Assembly (NCBI GenBank): GCA_949710005.1
Contig: OX453274.1
Location: 2,225,001 to 2,289,000, forward strand
Length of the DNA stretch: 64,000 bases
Reading direction: 5' to 3'
Source: Ricordea florida
Lineage: Eukaryota > Cnidaria > Anthozoa > Corallimorpharia > Ricordeidae
Shown here: positions 11,225-24,300 of the stretch, piece after piece
Layout of the letters: every line of letters begins with the position of its first letter
How positions within the stretch are numbered: the first letter of the stretch is position 1
The notes under the pieces: generated by a model
The model's input: the letters and a program-made list of their open reading frames with translations, nothing else
Told to the model about the DNA's origin: nothing
The model's database searches: none
Translations under genes and position numbers: made by a program

Positions 11225-14200
11225 TTATACTGTGGTCTGTTTTCCTGTCACTTTTGGTTTGGCATACTCCACAAATTCATCTATTAACACAGGCCAGGCA
11301 CCTGAAATGATAAATAACATTTGTTATACAGTGGTCAAAATTAACTTAATATGCAGCAGAAAATGATGATCTACAACTCATTACTTTGATGAGTCAGTCT
11401 TGAAGGGAGAAAAACGTGACTGACAGTTAAAAATTCACAGCCTCATTGTACAACTTTCTGCTGAGTATATTGTTTATTATTTTAATGATGTAAGACGTTT
11501 ATTAGTTTGTGGACAGTGTAATTCAGTCTCATGGTATGGTTTTCAAATGACTGGTGGAAAACCAAATTCTTACAACAGACAGCCACAGTCCATTTAATCA
11601 ATCAGAACTCAGTGCAATTCAGTCCCATAAGCACCAAGCAAGAAAAGAAATCTTGTATAAGCTAGTTGCAATTGGGTTTTACTTTACTTCTGACTGGTTG
11701 AGAAGGTAGCAAGAGAATTTGAAGTTACTATGCTGCCCTACAAAACTAAACCAATTTCTGCTCTGTTTGCAATTTTTTTGAAATATATACTTAGTCACAC
11801 TCCAAAATCCTTGGCCACATATGTATTAAAATAGTCAATTCAAGTCATGATTAGAGAATCATACCAACAGACTTTTGCAAAATGTTCACCAGCTAGCATT
11901 ACAACTTTTAAAGAAATGACAGATACCTTCTTCATCATAATTGCTCATATCATCTTCAATCATGTTGCTGAAATCCAGGAGTAGGTTCCAAGTATCTTTG
12001 GATATTGCTCTCTTGTGATGTTGCTAAAAAAATGTTTATTCAATATCTAAATAGTGATCAACACTTAACTTCTCCTCCTGCTATTAATACCTAATAATGA
12101 AGATAAGTAATAAGAAGACGGGAACTGATCACCAGAGTTGATACTCTAACACAGTATCCTTGCTGGTACTGTAGGAAATGTATGGAGACAACAAAGGAGA
12201 ATTTTTAACTTGATAACAGGGCAAATTAAATTTAATTTAGAGACAACATCACTGCTATATTATGAGAAAATACATTTCCGTAATTTGGCATAGTCACAAA
12301 GCATGAGATTACTACACTGTACGTGAATAACATAAAAGTTGATTACTTGCTTTCTACTTACCAGGAGGAACTCACACCAAAGATTTAGAAACTTAAATCT
12401 TCCTTCAAGGACCATATTCCAATAAGCAATAGACATTTCTAAGTCTGCAGTTCCAAAAATCAAAACATAACGTTGCCAATCAATTATTTTTGCAACTGTT
12501 TTACAACAATGGTTATAAGTGTTCAAAACCCTTTCACTCCTACTGTATGATCTATGTAATAACTCCTCTACTTTGGATGTCAACATGCTACTTATATGTT
12601 AGTATGGAGAATTTGGTATTCGATCAATAAAGTGTCTTGAGTTAATCATTGCCTCAATTTTCATCATACCAGTATATTTGAAGATATTGCATGTAAATCA
12701 CTTTTTGGAGTGAAACTGTTAATTTGGGATACATGCAAGATAATTTAACTTATCAAATTATATACTACTTATTAACCAAGATTGAGGTAATTACAGGGAA
12801 ATCTCAGACTGAGGCCTTGATGTATTGGCCGAGTGATAGCGAGGTCAATACAGTTGAGGCAGAGGTCCAAGATTTCCCCGTAATGACCGAACATATGAGG
12901 TTAATAAGTTATTTATTAAATGACCTTTTAAGCACTGGAAAAACAGAAGGGTTTTTTAATGTCTGCTTGCGTGTGCAAGAGGTCATGTTCACTGAACCAA
13001 AACACATCTGACCGTGCGATCAAAACAAGAATAGACAGAAAACACAGTTCCTTTGAAAATGAGACACATTTTGTCTATATTATAGGAAAAAAAATTTTTT
13101 GAAAAATTTTCATTATGCCCACTCATTACAAGAAAATCTTGCCCTCTCAGCAGCCAATCAGAGCGTGTGTACTATTGTACCCATATAATAAAAGTAATCA
13201 ATTAATTAAGGCTATTACATTTTCCACACTGCTGATTGGTCGCTTATTCAAGCTAGAAGTCTTAACAGGGTAACTTTTAACACTTGTAAAAATGCCTACC
13301 AAGCAAATAAAAACAATCACTACAAAGTTCATTACCTAAGCTTTTCTGGCCAGGATTCTTAGCAAAATTAAATGTGAATTGGTATAAATCTTTAAACTTT
13401 GCAGAATCCCTAAGGTCAGTCTCTAGGCTTGGTAACTTGCTCCTGAGCTTTTCCACTGAATCACACCTGGAAAAAGCAAACTCATGTAGACATAGGAAGT
13501 ACACGTAATGCCTTAGTTTTAATAGGAAAATTTAATACCTCTTACTAACTGAGTTCCAGTTACAGACTGAGTTTTTTCTGCTTGGATTTATGACCCAAGC
13601 ACGAAGCACATGGACCATAAATCAGAGCGCACAAATTGAAGATCTGTAACTTACAGTACGGACAGAGAAATCAAAGTTTGTAAGATATTTACTACATCTC
13701 TGGAGACATTTTGGGGACCAAAACAAACTTTTGAATTGAGTTGACTGAACAGTGAAGTATGGCCAGTTAAATTGACCAATCGCAACAACTGAGAGATAAA
13801 ATGAGTGTTTACAAACAAGTTCTAAAACTGCTTCTAAGAATAAGGAAGGAAACATATTTAAGTTGTTTTCATGTTAAAATCTCTACTCTATGCAACATGC
13901 ACTTGTCGACTAATTGTTATCCCAGCTTCTTTTTATTCTATTTCAATTTTAACTTTTATAAGGGTGATGAAATCCGTAAACCAAAATCATTTGTACCATT
14001 TATGTAGGGAAAATAGTTTGCTGCTAAAATGAAGTACTTAAGGGTCAAGAACACTGGTACAGTTGGAGTGGTGGTAATGAATGACATAAAATTAAATAAT
14101 AATGAAAAAATAACCTAAATAATAATAATAATAATAATAGAGAGATATGAAAGAATTGCAATAGAATCAGATTCAAAATGCAAAATAATTTTAGTACTCA

Positions 14201-16610
14201 CCCAAGTTCTACCATACCATCAACAAATTCTTTCTTTGTGAACTCGCATTGTGTCTCAGCCTTAAATTTCCAAGCAATAATAAGTACTTTTAAACTGGCA
14301 GGATCTAACTTCAAGTCTTCACAAAATCGTCCTATTCCTTCGGCCAAGATTTTGTCTTCATCAACAGGATCTAAAACAGTTAAAAGAATAGTCTGACTGG
14401 AATTCCATACATGTGATGACTCATAACTCAAAGAGCACTTTTATTAGGGCATATGTTACAGGTTAAATTTGATTTCAAGTTAAATTTGATTTAACCTAGG
14501 GTGGTTTGTAATTTCTTTGTCTATACTTATGATAATGAATACCTGACAAAAAGAAATTACAAACCAACCTACATTAAATCACTTTAACTTAAATCAATTT
14601 TAACCTGTAACATATATGTTGTGGGTCAATTTTATCCATGGTTTAAATTTTATTTTCCTTTGTCTCAAACTCATTATCATACAATACCATACCAAAAAAA
14701 AAACAAAGGAAAATTAAATTAAAACCAAGAAAAAAAAAATTGAACCACAACATATACATGTAGCTTAGTTATATAACTAGGAAATTCTTTGATCTCATAG
14801 TATCACTACCCATTGGCTTTTTCAAGTGTTGTAATATGTTGTGATTTAATTTTATCCTTGGTTTAAATTTTATTTTCCTTTGTTTTTTGGTATGGTAATG
14901 AATGATAATGACTTTGAAACCAAGGAAAATAAAATTTAAACCAAGGATAAAATTGACCCACAACATATTACAACACTTAAAAAAGCCACTAGGTAGTGAT
15001 ACTATGAGATCAATGAATTTCGTAGTTATATAACTAAGCTACATATATATGTTGTGGTTCAATTTTTTTTTTCTTGGTTTTAATTTAATTTTCCTGTGTT
15101 TTTTTTTTTGGTATGGTATTGTATGATAATGAGTTTGAAACAGAGGAAAATAAAATTTAAACCAAGGATACAATTGACCCACAACATATACCTACTTGTC
15201 AACCTATTGAAAGGCTGTGAGCAGAGAAGTCATGACTGTGAGCTCTTTCTTGGTCCAATCTCATTTTCTTCAGAAAAGAACGTTTTTGGTTGGGAGTATT
15301 CAAGTATTAAAAGCAGACAGCCTTAGCGTCTTTGAGGACTTAAACCAAACCTAAACAAATTGCTTTCCTGGTGCTCAAAAAATGACAGCTAATAATAAGC
15401 TTTTAGCAATTCTATTAGTTCACTTAATAACCAAGCAAGTTTCCTAAGAAAAACTGTGATGTCTGCTATATAGACAAGTGGTCAGTGCTGACTTACCTAG
15501 TGAATGAGTTCATATGAAACAAGAATTATTTACATATTCTATATACAGTATTATTTTGAAATGTTAGTATTGTAGATCATGGTCAAAAATAAACTTTGTT
15601 TTAAAAAATGCTTAACCCATTCACTCCCAAGGGGTCTCCATTTGACAAGTAAAATCATCTGGCATTAGACAGAGTAAAATCTATAAAGTCACCCTTGGGA
15701 GTGAAACGGTTAAATGCGTATTCAATTAAACAAATAAAATTTGATAAATAAATATTTTTATTACATAATTTGCATTAGGTTCTTTCATTTTCAATGCGTT
15801 TGCTCAATTCTCCGCTCATTTTTTGAGTTAAACAATCTTAACACAAATGCTCATACTCAAGGCTTAACAAAATACCATTTGTTCTTTTTACTAAGAAAGT
15901 AGCAAATTTAGCCACAGGACTTAAAAGATGGTAAGTTTAAGAGGCTTAAAGAAGGTTAAAAGGGGAATTAATATTGCAGTATTTTTACCGTTAAATAACT
16001 GCGATGCAGGTACATACTGTACAAAGAACCATTTCAGTCTTTGCAATCGTTTGAGAGCTTAACAAGCTGTATTATTTGAGTAAATTCCTTAATGAGTAAG
16101 AAGCTTAGTTATCATAAAAGAAAGAAAAGGACAGAAGAGTATTTAGGCACCTCTTCAGAGAGAAGAATGAGGTAAAACACTGGACAATCCATTAAACTTT
16201 AAATAAACTTCAAAAGCAGAGCCTTGCATAATAGCTATAAAATGCTGTTAGCTGCGCAGATTTGTTGAGGACGTCAAACTCACCTTTATAGCGATCAAAC
16301 AAGTGATTTAACTTTTTCTTATCTATTGTAGGTTTAGCATCGATGTAATATCTTTCTGGATTCTGAAAGTAACAGTCCGAAGCCACATCCAGCCTCCAGT
16401 CATTTTGACTTAAGCAATTTATTGCTGTCTTCTCGTTTGTTTCCGTAAAGGCTACAAACTGTCGCACTTTATCGCGCTGTGAGGACTTTAGCCTGTGCTA
16501 TAAAATACGGAAAGAATAAGAGTAAAAATCACTCTTTTGATCTGTGAGGTGCACGGTTGCACAAGGGAAGATCTCGCATCATAATGAGAAACAAAAGTAA
16601 AACTTACCAT
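11225..16610 (-). CDS. DCUN1D1: DCUN1D1/DCN1-like neddylation co-E3, 7 coding exons, complete
   Basis: DCN1-like protein that helps the NEDD8 E2 modify cullins. Exons: 16608-16610 (only the ATG), 16284-16497, 14202-14370, 13336-13466, 12362-12444, 11927-12023 and 11225-11301. They give 774 nt and 257 aa, the usual DCUN1D1 length. The N-terminal UBA-like domain is intact ([10 protein letters not shown] then [20 protein letters not shown]). The PONY/DCUN domain follows with [75 protein letters not shown] and [13 protein letters not shown]. It ends [16 protein letters not shown]. The start in a three-nucleotide coding exon is supported by the strong donor GTAAGT right after ATG and by the in-frame exon 2 beginning [11 protein letters not shown]. 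It is head-to-head with the SNX24-like gene. Large palindromes fill intron 2. Confidence 0.95.
12750..12925. repeat. Palindromic MITE-like element (DCUN1D1 intron 4)
   Basis: Imperfect inverted repeat. TATTAACCAAGATTGAGGT and GGGAAATCTCAGACTGAGG on the left are answered by TCCAAGATTTCCCCGTAATG and ATGAGGTTAATAAGTTATT on the right, about a centre near GAGTGATAGCGAGG. The open frame across it (12724-13011) follows from the palindrome and shows no protein features. Confidence 0.5.
14450..15195. repeat. Compound palindrome: nested inverted repeats (DCUN1D1 intron 2)
   Basis: Positions 14450-14605 form one palindrome (TTACAGGTTAAATTTGATT answered by AATTTTAACCTGTAACATAT). It abuts a second structure at 14612-15193, made of three palindromic units of about 140 bp. 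Each unit has arms with TATGTTGTGGGTCAATTTTA and CTTGGTTTAAATTTTATTTT. The outer two units are related by a larger inverted repeat: the GTAGCTTAGTTATATAACTA segment near 14760 answers TAGTTATATAACTAAGCTAC near 15030. The symmetry axis is near 14905. A further unit lies at 19510-19622. Confidence 0.75.
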
Positions 16611-16989
16611 GTCCACATCACATTACCGCCCAAATCTTCCTTCGAATCAACCATTTGAGCCCGCAAATCAAAGTTCACAGGCCGGCGGTTTGGACCATGG
16701 TCAAGACAACTTAGGAGACTCCCCTAAAACATAAATATACTATCAACAAAATAGAATTTTCTAAGTTTATTTTGCGTTAACCAAGGTTTCCCTCTAAATC
16801 CTTTAAGCCATTTTAGGTTATGCAGTAATAATAGTACGATCCTATTGCAAATCTACCTTATCTGGCTTAGTGCAAAAAGTACAAAAATGCGACAATATCA
16901 ATTTTCAAATACGTACTCTGTGGGGAGGCGTTCGGGCATTTGCCTATAAACCATGTTCCAATATTTTTTTGGGGAGAAATTGTAAAAAA
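16611..16989. promoter_or_regulatory. Bidirectional promoter region DCUN1D1 / SNX24-like
   Basis: The 379 bp separating divergent start codons must carry both promoters unless distal non-coding exons exist. I see no TATA box or CpG cluster that stands out. The call is positional inference only. Confidence 0.4.
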
Positions 16990-17505
16990 ATGAATTCTGT
17001 GTCAGTTCCTTCTTTTAGGAAGATCAAAGAGCATTCGGAGTACACGGTCTACGAAATTCGCGTCACAAAGCCGGGAGGTAATGAAGTGGTACTGGAAAAA
17101 CGATTTAGGGAGTTTTACGAATTTAACAAGCAAATAAGTAAAGTGATCGAACCGCTGCATTTTCCGTCCAAAAGACTTCCAAAGCCACTGAACACAAGCT
17201 CTCGCTTTTTGGAGTGGAGAAGGGAAGCTCTAGAGCAATATCTACGACACCTGATGCAGTTGACCGGAAATAGTGAAGTTCACGACCATTTAAGCCAGTT
17301 CTTGGATACCAAGTTAACTCAACAGAATTTAGACACCACAAGAACAAGTTCAACAGAGGAGCTCGATGGAGACGAAGATGAGGGGCCTAGAATAACTCAC
17401 CAGCCTGTGGTTTGTTTTACAAGGGATCCATTCCAAGAAGATTGTGACTCAACCTCTCTTCCTGATATTGTTTTACAAGGAGTCATGGATGCACTTCTTG
17501 GATAG
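16990..17505 (+). CDS. SNX24: SNX22/SNX24-type PX-domain sorting nexin, single exon
   Basis: PX-domain proteins bind phosphoinositides on endosomal membranes. The 171-aa product starts MNSVSVPSFRKIKEHSEYTV. It has the PX lipid-binding pattern: KRFREFYEFNKQI (Arg/Phe basic strand), the Pro-rich loop HFPSKRLPKPLN, and an Arg-rich helix RFLEWRREALEQYL. After an acidic linker, the C-terminus ITHQPVVCFTRDPF and LPDIVLQGVMDALLG matches the short tail typical of SNX22/SNX24, which lack a BAR domain. The frame is open back to 16870, but the chosen ATG gives the family length. The gene has no intron, unlike its neighbours, so intron loss or an old retrocopy is possible. SNX22 versus SNX24 cannot be resolved. 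Confidence 0.85.
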   Translation: MNSVSVPSFRKIKEHSEYTVYEIRVTKPGGNEVVLEKRFREFYEFNKQISKVIEPLHFPSKRLPKPLNTSSRFLEWRREALEQYLRHLMQLTGNSEVHDHLSQFLDTKLTQQNLDTTRTSSTEELDGDEDEGPRITHQPVVCFTRDPFQEDCDSTSLPDIVLQGVMDALLG

Positions 17506-18302
17506 TATGATAAATATTCATTTGTTTGCTCGTTCAACAAGAAAATGGACAACATAGATAGTGTTGAAAATTCTTGGCTGTAATTTGCTTCATCAAAGGT
17601 TGTATGATTTAAAACTGATATGGAAGTGCTTCTAAAGAAACAGGAGCCCCGGTTTGTTAGAAGTGCTAAGAAGTAGTTTCTTTTCAGTCCACTTCCTGAA
17701 AATATAAATGAGGTAAGAAGAGATATAGGTCTGGACTGAAATAAAAACAGCTGGAACTGTAAGGCATAGACGTTTTTTTTCAAAAACCGTATTTATTGCA
17801 TAGATATTGCAAACTATGTATGCAAGTTTATTGAAAAATAATCATAAGAAAACAAGGAACTTACAAATGTAGCTATGCATGCACAGTATTCTGCAATTGT
17901 TTCAAGATTTATTCAAATACAAGAGATAGTTAAGCATGCATATGCAAAGCCCAGTGGAGGTTACGCAATCGATATGGAAGTTTGAGGTTTGGTTGGAATA
18001 TTTGTGAGTTTTTTTGTGTAGTGCGTCTTCGAAGCCCGCAAAGAGAAAGACAAGAATTCAGTAAAAAGGAAATGAAATTGACACATTTTGGTCCATTTTC
18101 TATGTTTTATTTTGTAACAAATCATAGGCTCCTACATGAAGGGTCGCATGAATGAAAAATCTGGAAATTCAGCGGTACATAAGTAACCATTTATGCGCGC
18201 GCAAAGAGGACGCCATCTTTGACAATTCTCAATTTTTCTACCGCATTTTGTTGCGGTATCTTTACTCTGGGAAAAATTTAGGAATCTAAAAGCTGTATAA
18301 CT
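17506..18302. other. Intergenic stretch, SNX24-like 3' side and CWC15 promoter
   Basis: No gene recognised. The right end should hold the CWC15 promoter and 5' UTR; a CGCCATCTTTG motif at about 18210 resembles the YY1 site common in TATA-less housekeeping promoters. Nothing else stands out. Confidence 0.4.
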
Positions 18303-21300
18303 ATGACTACAGCAGCTAGACCAACATGGGACACTGCTAAGGGTGGCCGTGGAAAAGGTGAAGGAGATTTGTCCGCGTTATCAAAACAGTACTCCAGCAG
18401 AGACTTGCCATCACATACTAAACTCAAACACAGGTTTGTAAATTTTAACTTAACAGTATACATATAGATCAGATGGATCTACAGTATTGAGAAGGGGCAC
18501 AGTGTTGGAGATGGCAGTTTTTCTTCGGAGATCGTTTGATTTAGCAATGAAGAAGTATTAACGAAGTGTCTCCGTGTCCGACAGTCGGCTGAGGTTACAA
18601 GGAAACTCCGTGTCCGACAGTCGATATTTCACTCTTTACTGGAGCTGTCGGACGCATAACTTTAAAATACTCGGTGTCCGGCAGTCTGATTTTCTTCGCT
18701 TTCAGGGTAGATTATGCCAGTTAGGTTAAGCATTAGGGCTAGGAGACAAGTAAAATGGATGTTTATATTAGGTAATCACCGATTAAAATCATAACAAGAG
18801 AAAATTTCGACTGACGGACACCGAGTATTTTGAAAATTCTGTCCGGCTGTCGGACATATAGACACAGCGAAGTATTAAACTTTAGTAGGGCTTATATTAG
18901 ACTTCGATGGTTTTGATTAACATAATAAAATTTATGTAAGATTTTTCGGTATGATTTCCACACAGGTCCCTACTTCATTATGCATGCTGTAGCAATACTG
19001 TTTCATTCTGCAATAACAAGATATGTTTACATGTGCATTACCCAGAATGATTTCCACACAGGTCCCTACTTCATTATGCATGCTGTAGCTGTACAGTTTC
19101 GTTCTCAGAAATGTTTACACGCGCACTTCCCAAGACAATTCAACTACACAGCATGCATAACGAAGTAGGGACCTGTGAGGAAATCTTACCCATTACCCTA
19201 AACAATTCATCTGCTGCATACTGTACATAATGAAGTAGGGACCTGTGCGGAAATCTTGCTGATTTTTCCACTTGTTAGCAGTGGAGGTAAAGAACAATCC
19301 CAACCAGCTGTTACTTCATTATGCTTGCTGTAGCCATACTGTTTCCTTCAAAAACAAGTAGTCTTTGCACGTGCATAATCTAAGACAGTACAGCTATAGC
19401 ATGCATAATGAAGTGTGAGATGATATGGAAATCTAGCCCAAATACATGCTGCACTCGTAAACATGGTCTAGTTATGATAGAGAGAAGGTAGTAGGTTTCT
19501 GGTTTGATAGTGTATATGTTGTGGTTCAATTTTATCCTTGGTTTAAATTTTATTTTCCTTTGTTTTTTTTGCTATGGTACAGGTAATGTATAATAAACAA
19601 AGGAAAATAAAATTTAAAACTAAAGTTTGTACCATGCAGATTTTCTTCCATACAAGATGACAACCAGTCATTGTCTTTGTTATGCAGGCAGATTGGCCAA
19701 GACACAGTTGATGAACTTCGCAACAGGGATTTCCGTAAGGAGTTGGAAGAGCGTGAGCATCAAGCAGCTCGTGAAAGGACAAAAGAAAAGGGAAGCAAAT
19801 CTGTAACTGAACAACCAAAAAGACCTCGCCTGGATCAACCTCCTCCATCAAACCTAGATGCTGATGATCCTGTAGATGATGATGATGATGATGACTCTGA
19901 TGACAGGTCTGTATTGTTATTGACTGAGTGTACGGGGTCAATATGGCTGCATATGGGCCAAGTTCTTTATTTGTGTTGTTAGGTCAACAGAATCACAAGA
20001 AAGAACAAGACCAACATCCAGCCATCTTGACCCAACAAGTTTGGTAAACAAATGATTTGTTTTGTTTTGTTTTGTTTTGTGGAGTAAAGTGGGATAGCCC
20101 CAGCTTGCCTGCTCAGGTAGCCAATCACAATTCAAGATTCATCTTATCTTGCCTACTCACAGAACCTGCCATATAATTAACAACTATTCACCGAAGTGGA
20201 GATGGCTAGTGGTGGATATTTACTGAGCCGCAAAGCGGCGAGGTAAATATCCACCACTAGCCACTGACACTGAGGTGAATAGTTGTTTTAGTATATACTA
20301 AAACAGTGAGATAAGTGTACACAAAAAAAAGAAAAGGGCTTGGAAAATGGAGGACTTCTCAAATGACAAACCAACGCAGCGCCGATTGCCGTTAGGGTTT
20401 TTTGTTGTAACTACTGCCGTACGTCTCGTTTTCTCGCTGAGAGAAAAAATTTTGTTTAGTTCTAGTGGCGACATTTCATCAAATGGAATGGCAAACCCTT
20501 TCTGTATTTGAAAGCATTCTGTAAAAAATATAATTCTACTTTGGTTCTCAAGTAAACAAGCGACATCAAATTTGGTTATGCAAGATTAATTTGCATTTGT
20601 CAACAAAACCTTTCTTGTTGCTTTTTACCGCTAAACTCCGGGTTAAAAAAATAAGCCATTACCTCTGAAAATGGCCAAGCCAAATTTAGTTGCTTTCTTG
20701 GAGTTTCCAGGGACTGCTTCGTTGTTAATTTGGATGATTTCTTTGTTTGTCATACATACAAACCGGGCCGCCACATTCGCGCGGCGGAGCGAAAAATTCG
20801 CAAGATGCTCGGAGGTAAATAGCACAGGATATTCGGAGTTTGACTAGCCAATCAGGGCGCACCTTCAACGCTATCCACTGTTTTAGTATTTACTAATAAA
20901 TATTATTGTTTATTCCATTTATAATGAGATAACCATTTTAGTCCTTTTTAACTCGTGGATATGCGAAGCGTATTTGCGAGTTTTTGTGGGGACTCCGATA
21001 TGCAAATTGTCACTCACTCACTCACTCACTCACTCCAGTGTAGACACACTTCGTAATTAGTCGGATAGAACTCGGGGGCACCGATATGAAGACGACAATT
21101 GTCGTGACCGAAGTCACCGAAGTCTGTTGATGAAAGTTCACGCTGAAAGTGTATCGTACCGATGCCAGAGTTTGTAATGATTTTGTAGCTTAAGAGGACG
21201 ATTAGCGAGGCCCTGATAGGGGTAAATTTCGACAAGCAACATGGCCTTGAAATGGCGACATAAAGGACCTGAAATGGCGACGAACGACGAGCCACTCACG

Positions 21301-24300
21301 GGAAATTACGACAGCGACCTTCGACCTTCCGAAATTGCGACATGAAAAGGTTTGAAACTCAGACGCGCGACATAAAGAACCTCACTAACAGGGCCTCATT
21401 AGCGGTCTTACTAAAATCAAAAGAAGTTTAAATGTTTCCAGTTAGGACAATGACCAACTTGGAGACTGAATTTCATGAGCCTTTTACTCGGCCAGGCGCT
21501 AAACGTGAACAGATGATAACTATTCGCTTTTCCGACATCGACCGCCATCGACCGCCCCCAAGATTACAAGCAGTATATGAATTTCAGTTGGCTCGAAAGT
21601 GATCTGAAGATGAGAAAATCTCTTGCTAATGTAGTTACTTTGATGAGAACTCATAGAGCGAAATTAGCACTTGAATGAGAACTTATATGAGCGAAATGAG
21701 TACTCGTTATTGAACGAAACTACTACTGAAAACAGAATAAATTGACGAATCCATGATGTGAAACCGAAGAACTTCTGTGGCCAACCTGGATAAGAAACAT
21801 CGCATGGAGGACTTTTCTACTGATTTAAGTGTTAGTACTAACAGGAATGGAGTTGAAGAAGTATTGGGACGGTCAAGAAGTATGTCAACGCTTACCATTA
21901 AATATGGAGGCGCATGCCGTGACGGAGAACCATGAAGATTACAATGTAAGAAAGTCATTAAAGGGTTCGAAAAGAGTAAGTCATGTAGAAAATGTATTAA
22001 GCGTTATATTATATACAATACACCACAAGCCGTTACAATGAAAAGTTTTCTGTCTATTGATTTCCGAATTTACCTTGAAGTGAACTAGATTGTGTTGAAG
22101 TAGACATGTTGGAAAAATAGGCTTACCTGTTTTGCTTACTGTTGTGTGACGCATCATATTTACATTGTAAAAACAAGAAGTTATAAGGATAAAAACAAAG
22201 ATGTATTGCTGTATTAATGATGGCAAGTGTGATTTTTTTTTAAGTGCAACCCTGAATATATATACCACTGATAACCTAAAATGAGATGGTAATGTAAATA
22301 AACTAATTCAACTTGATAAAGGATTGAGAGTCTTAAGGATTTTAAGATCATCACTAACATACTTTGCAAAAATGCAAGAAAGACTTGTTTGGTATGATTC
22401 GTCAGCTGGGCTATCCTACGTGGTTTTGTTCATTATCAGCTGCAGAATCAAGATGGATATTTCTGTTGAACACATTGAATAGACTTGTAGACAACAAAAC
22501 CTATAATGATGATAAAATTGACAATGTCATGGCAACAAAATTTAGACCTTATTCAGAAGGACCCTGTTACATGTGTTAGAAACTTTGAACACACAGACAG
22601 TGAGCAGCATGATACCAGAACTACATTTGGTTTCGGTGCCATTCAATCCTGTACCCTTATGTTAAGTTATCAAATTTTTTAACAACTGTATGCTTGCCAC
22701 CTGCCTTATAACTGATGCCTAGTGTAGTCAAATGATTGGCATCTTGTACTCACTGTATGTTTATTTCAAAAAGCTACTCAGCTCCCTGGTCACTTTTATG
22801 TTGTGATTATAGATTATTAAAATTATCTTCAAGTTCATTCAATCACAACTCTGAAAAAACACCTCATTAATTTTTAAATTATTTCTTTTTTCTCTGTTTT
22901 GTAAACATATCCACGAGTTCACCATTGTCCTACTTTGATTTATTGTTAGTTTTAACCAAGTTAGTATTGATGTGACCAATGACTTTCTGGTTTTGATGAC
23001 AATTTAGTGAGGCTTTCCACTCTCCAAATGCAAGTTTGGGTGATTAAGTGTTAGATCAAGATAATTAAATCCTATTGGTTGCTAATCTTCCTTATTTTGA
23101 TGGTCTTCTTGCCTGACAGTTGGTTGACTTTGTTACCAGACTTTGCATTTGGCCACTCAGGTGCAAGGGTAAATGATCTCAGATATCAATATAGATGCAT
23201 TGTAAAAGTTCAGTTTTAGCTTCAGTTTGACCAATATTGTAATGTCCCAAGCATGCACCATGTTAAACACTTGCATTCATTTTCTGTTTCATGTTTTTTT
23301 TTTTTTTTTAGTGATGATGAGGACGACACAGCTGAACTTCTCGCTGAGTTGCAGAGAATAAGGAAAGAACGTGCACAGGAGGAGGCTAGGAAGGTGATGA
23401 CTAATGCTCTGCCTTTTTGCAATACAGTTTGTCTTGTAACGGTAACTAAACACCTGTCCAATCAATCAATATATCAATCAATACTTTATTTATACACGTA
23501 ACGCCTAGGAGCTATATAAGCTCGTTCATAATACGTACGTGTTTGAAATTACATTCACAAAGGCCATACCACAACACCGGGAACTACGTCCCCTACTCTT
23601 TGCGAACAGCGTGTGGGTTCTTTAACGTCCCACCAAGTCATTACAACGAAGGGTTGTGAGACGAGACCTACGGTTTATCGTCCTTATCCGAGAAGACTAG
23701 AAAGTCTAACCATTTGCAGATGTCATTACAAAGGCAGCACATTCTCCTCAAATAATTTAAAGACCCTGAGTGATGGTCCGGCCGAGGTTCGAACCCACGA
23801 CCTCCCGCACGATAGTCCAGTGCTCAACCAACTGAGCTAACTGGTCGGCGGTTGAGCTGGCCGGGCAAACAGGTGGTACTCAAAGTAGATAGACATTCAT
23901 AAAAAAGGGCTGTCACAATGGTTTGAATGAATGACGTAAGGCAATTCATACACATGCTGTCCACTATCATTATTGTCAATACCATCATAATAATTATATT
24001 TAACAATTATTCGCCAATAATCACTGAGCTTGATGCGAATAATTGTTTTAGTATAAATACGCAGGTGATTATTTCAAAAAAAGAAAAAGAAAAGCATTGA
24101 ACAACGCGAAAAAAATTATTTTATCAAAAGCGGGCAAACGACTGGCAGCCAGTTTGTTCGTCGAGGTGATTATCGGCTGATAATCCGAGATAGCGAACAA
24201 ATCAGAGCGTGCAGTTTTGTATAATCACCTGAGTATTTATACTAATAGTTATTATTGTTAATTGCATTTTACTAAGTTACTGTTAATGCCAGAACAATAT

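Noticed and set aside
12724-13011. 95-aa ORF as a gene
   Set aside because: It crosses a palindromic MITE in an intron, lacks domains and has no splice or promoter support.
21026-22041. Short ORFs in the middle of CWC15 intron 2 as host genes
   Set aside because: No recognisable domain or splice structure; they lie in a repeat-rich stretch before the Helitron remnant.
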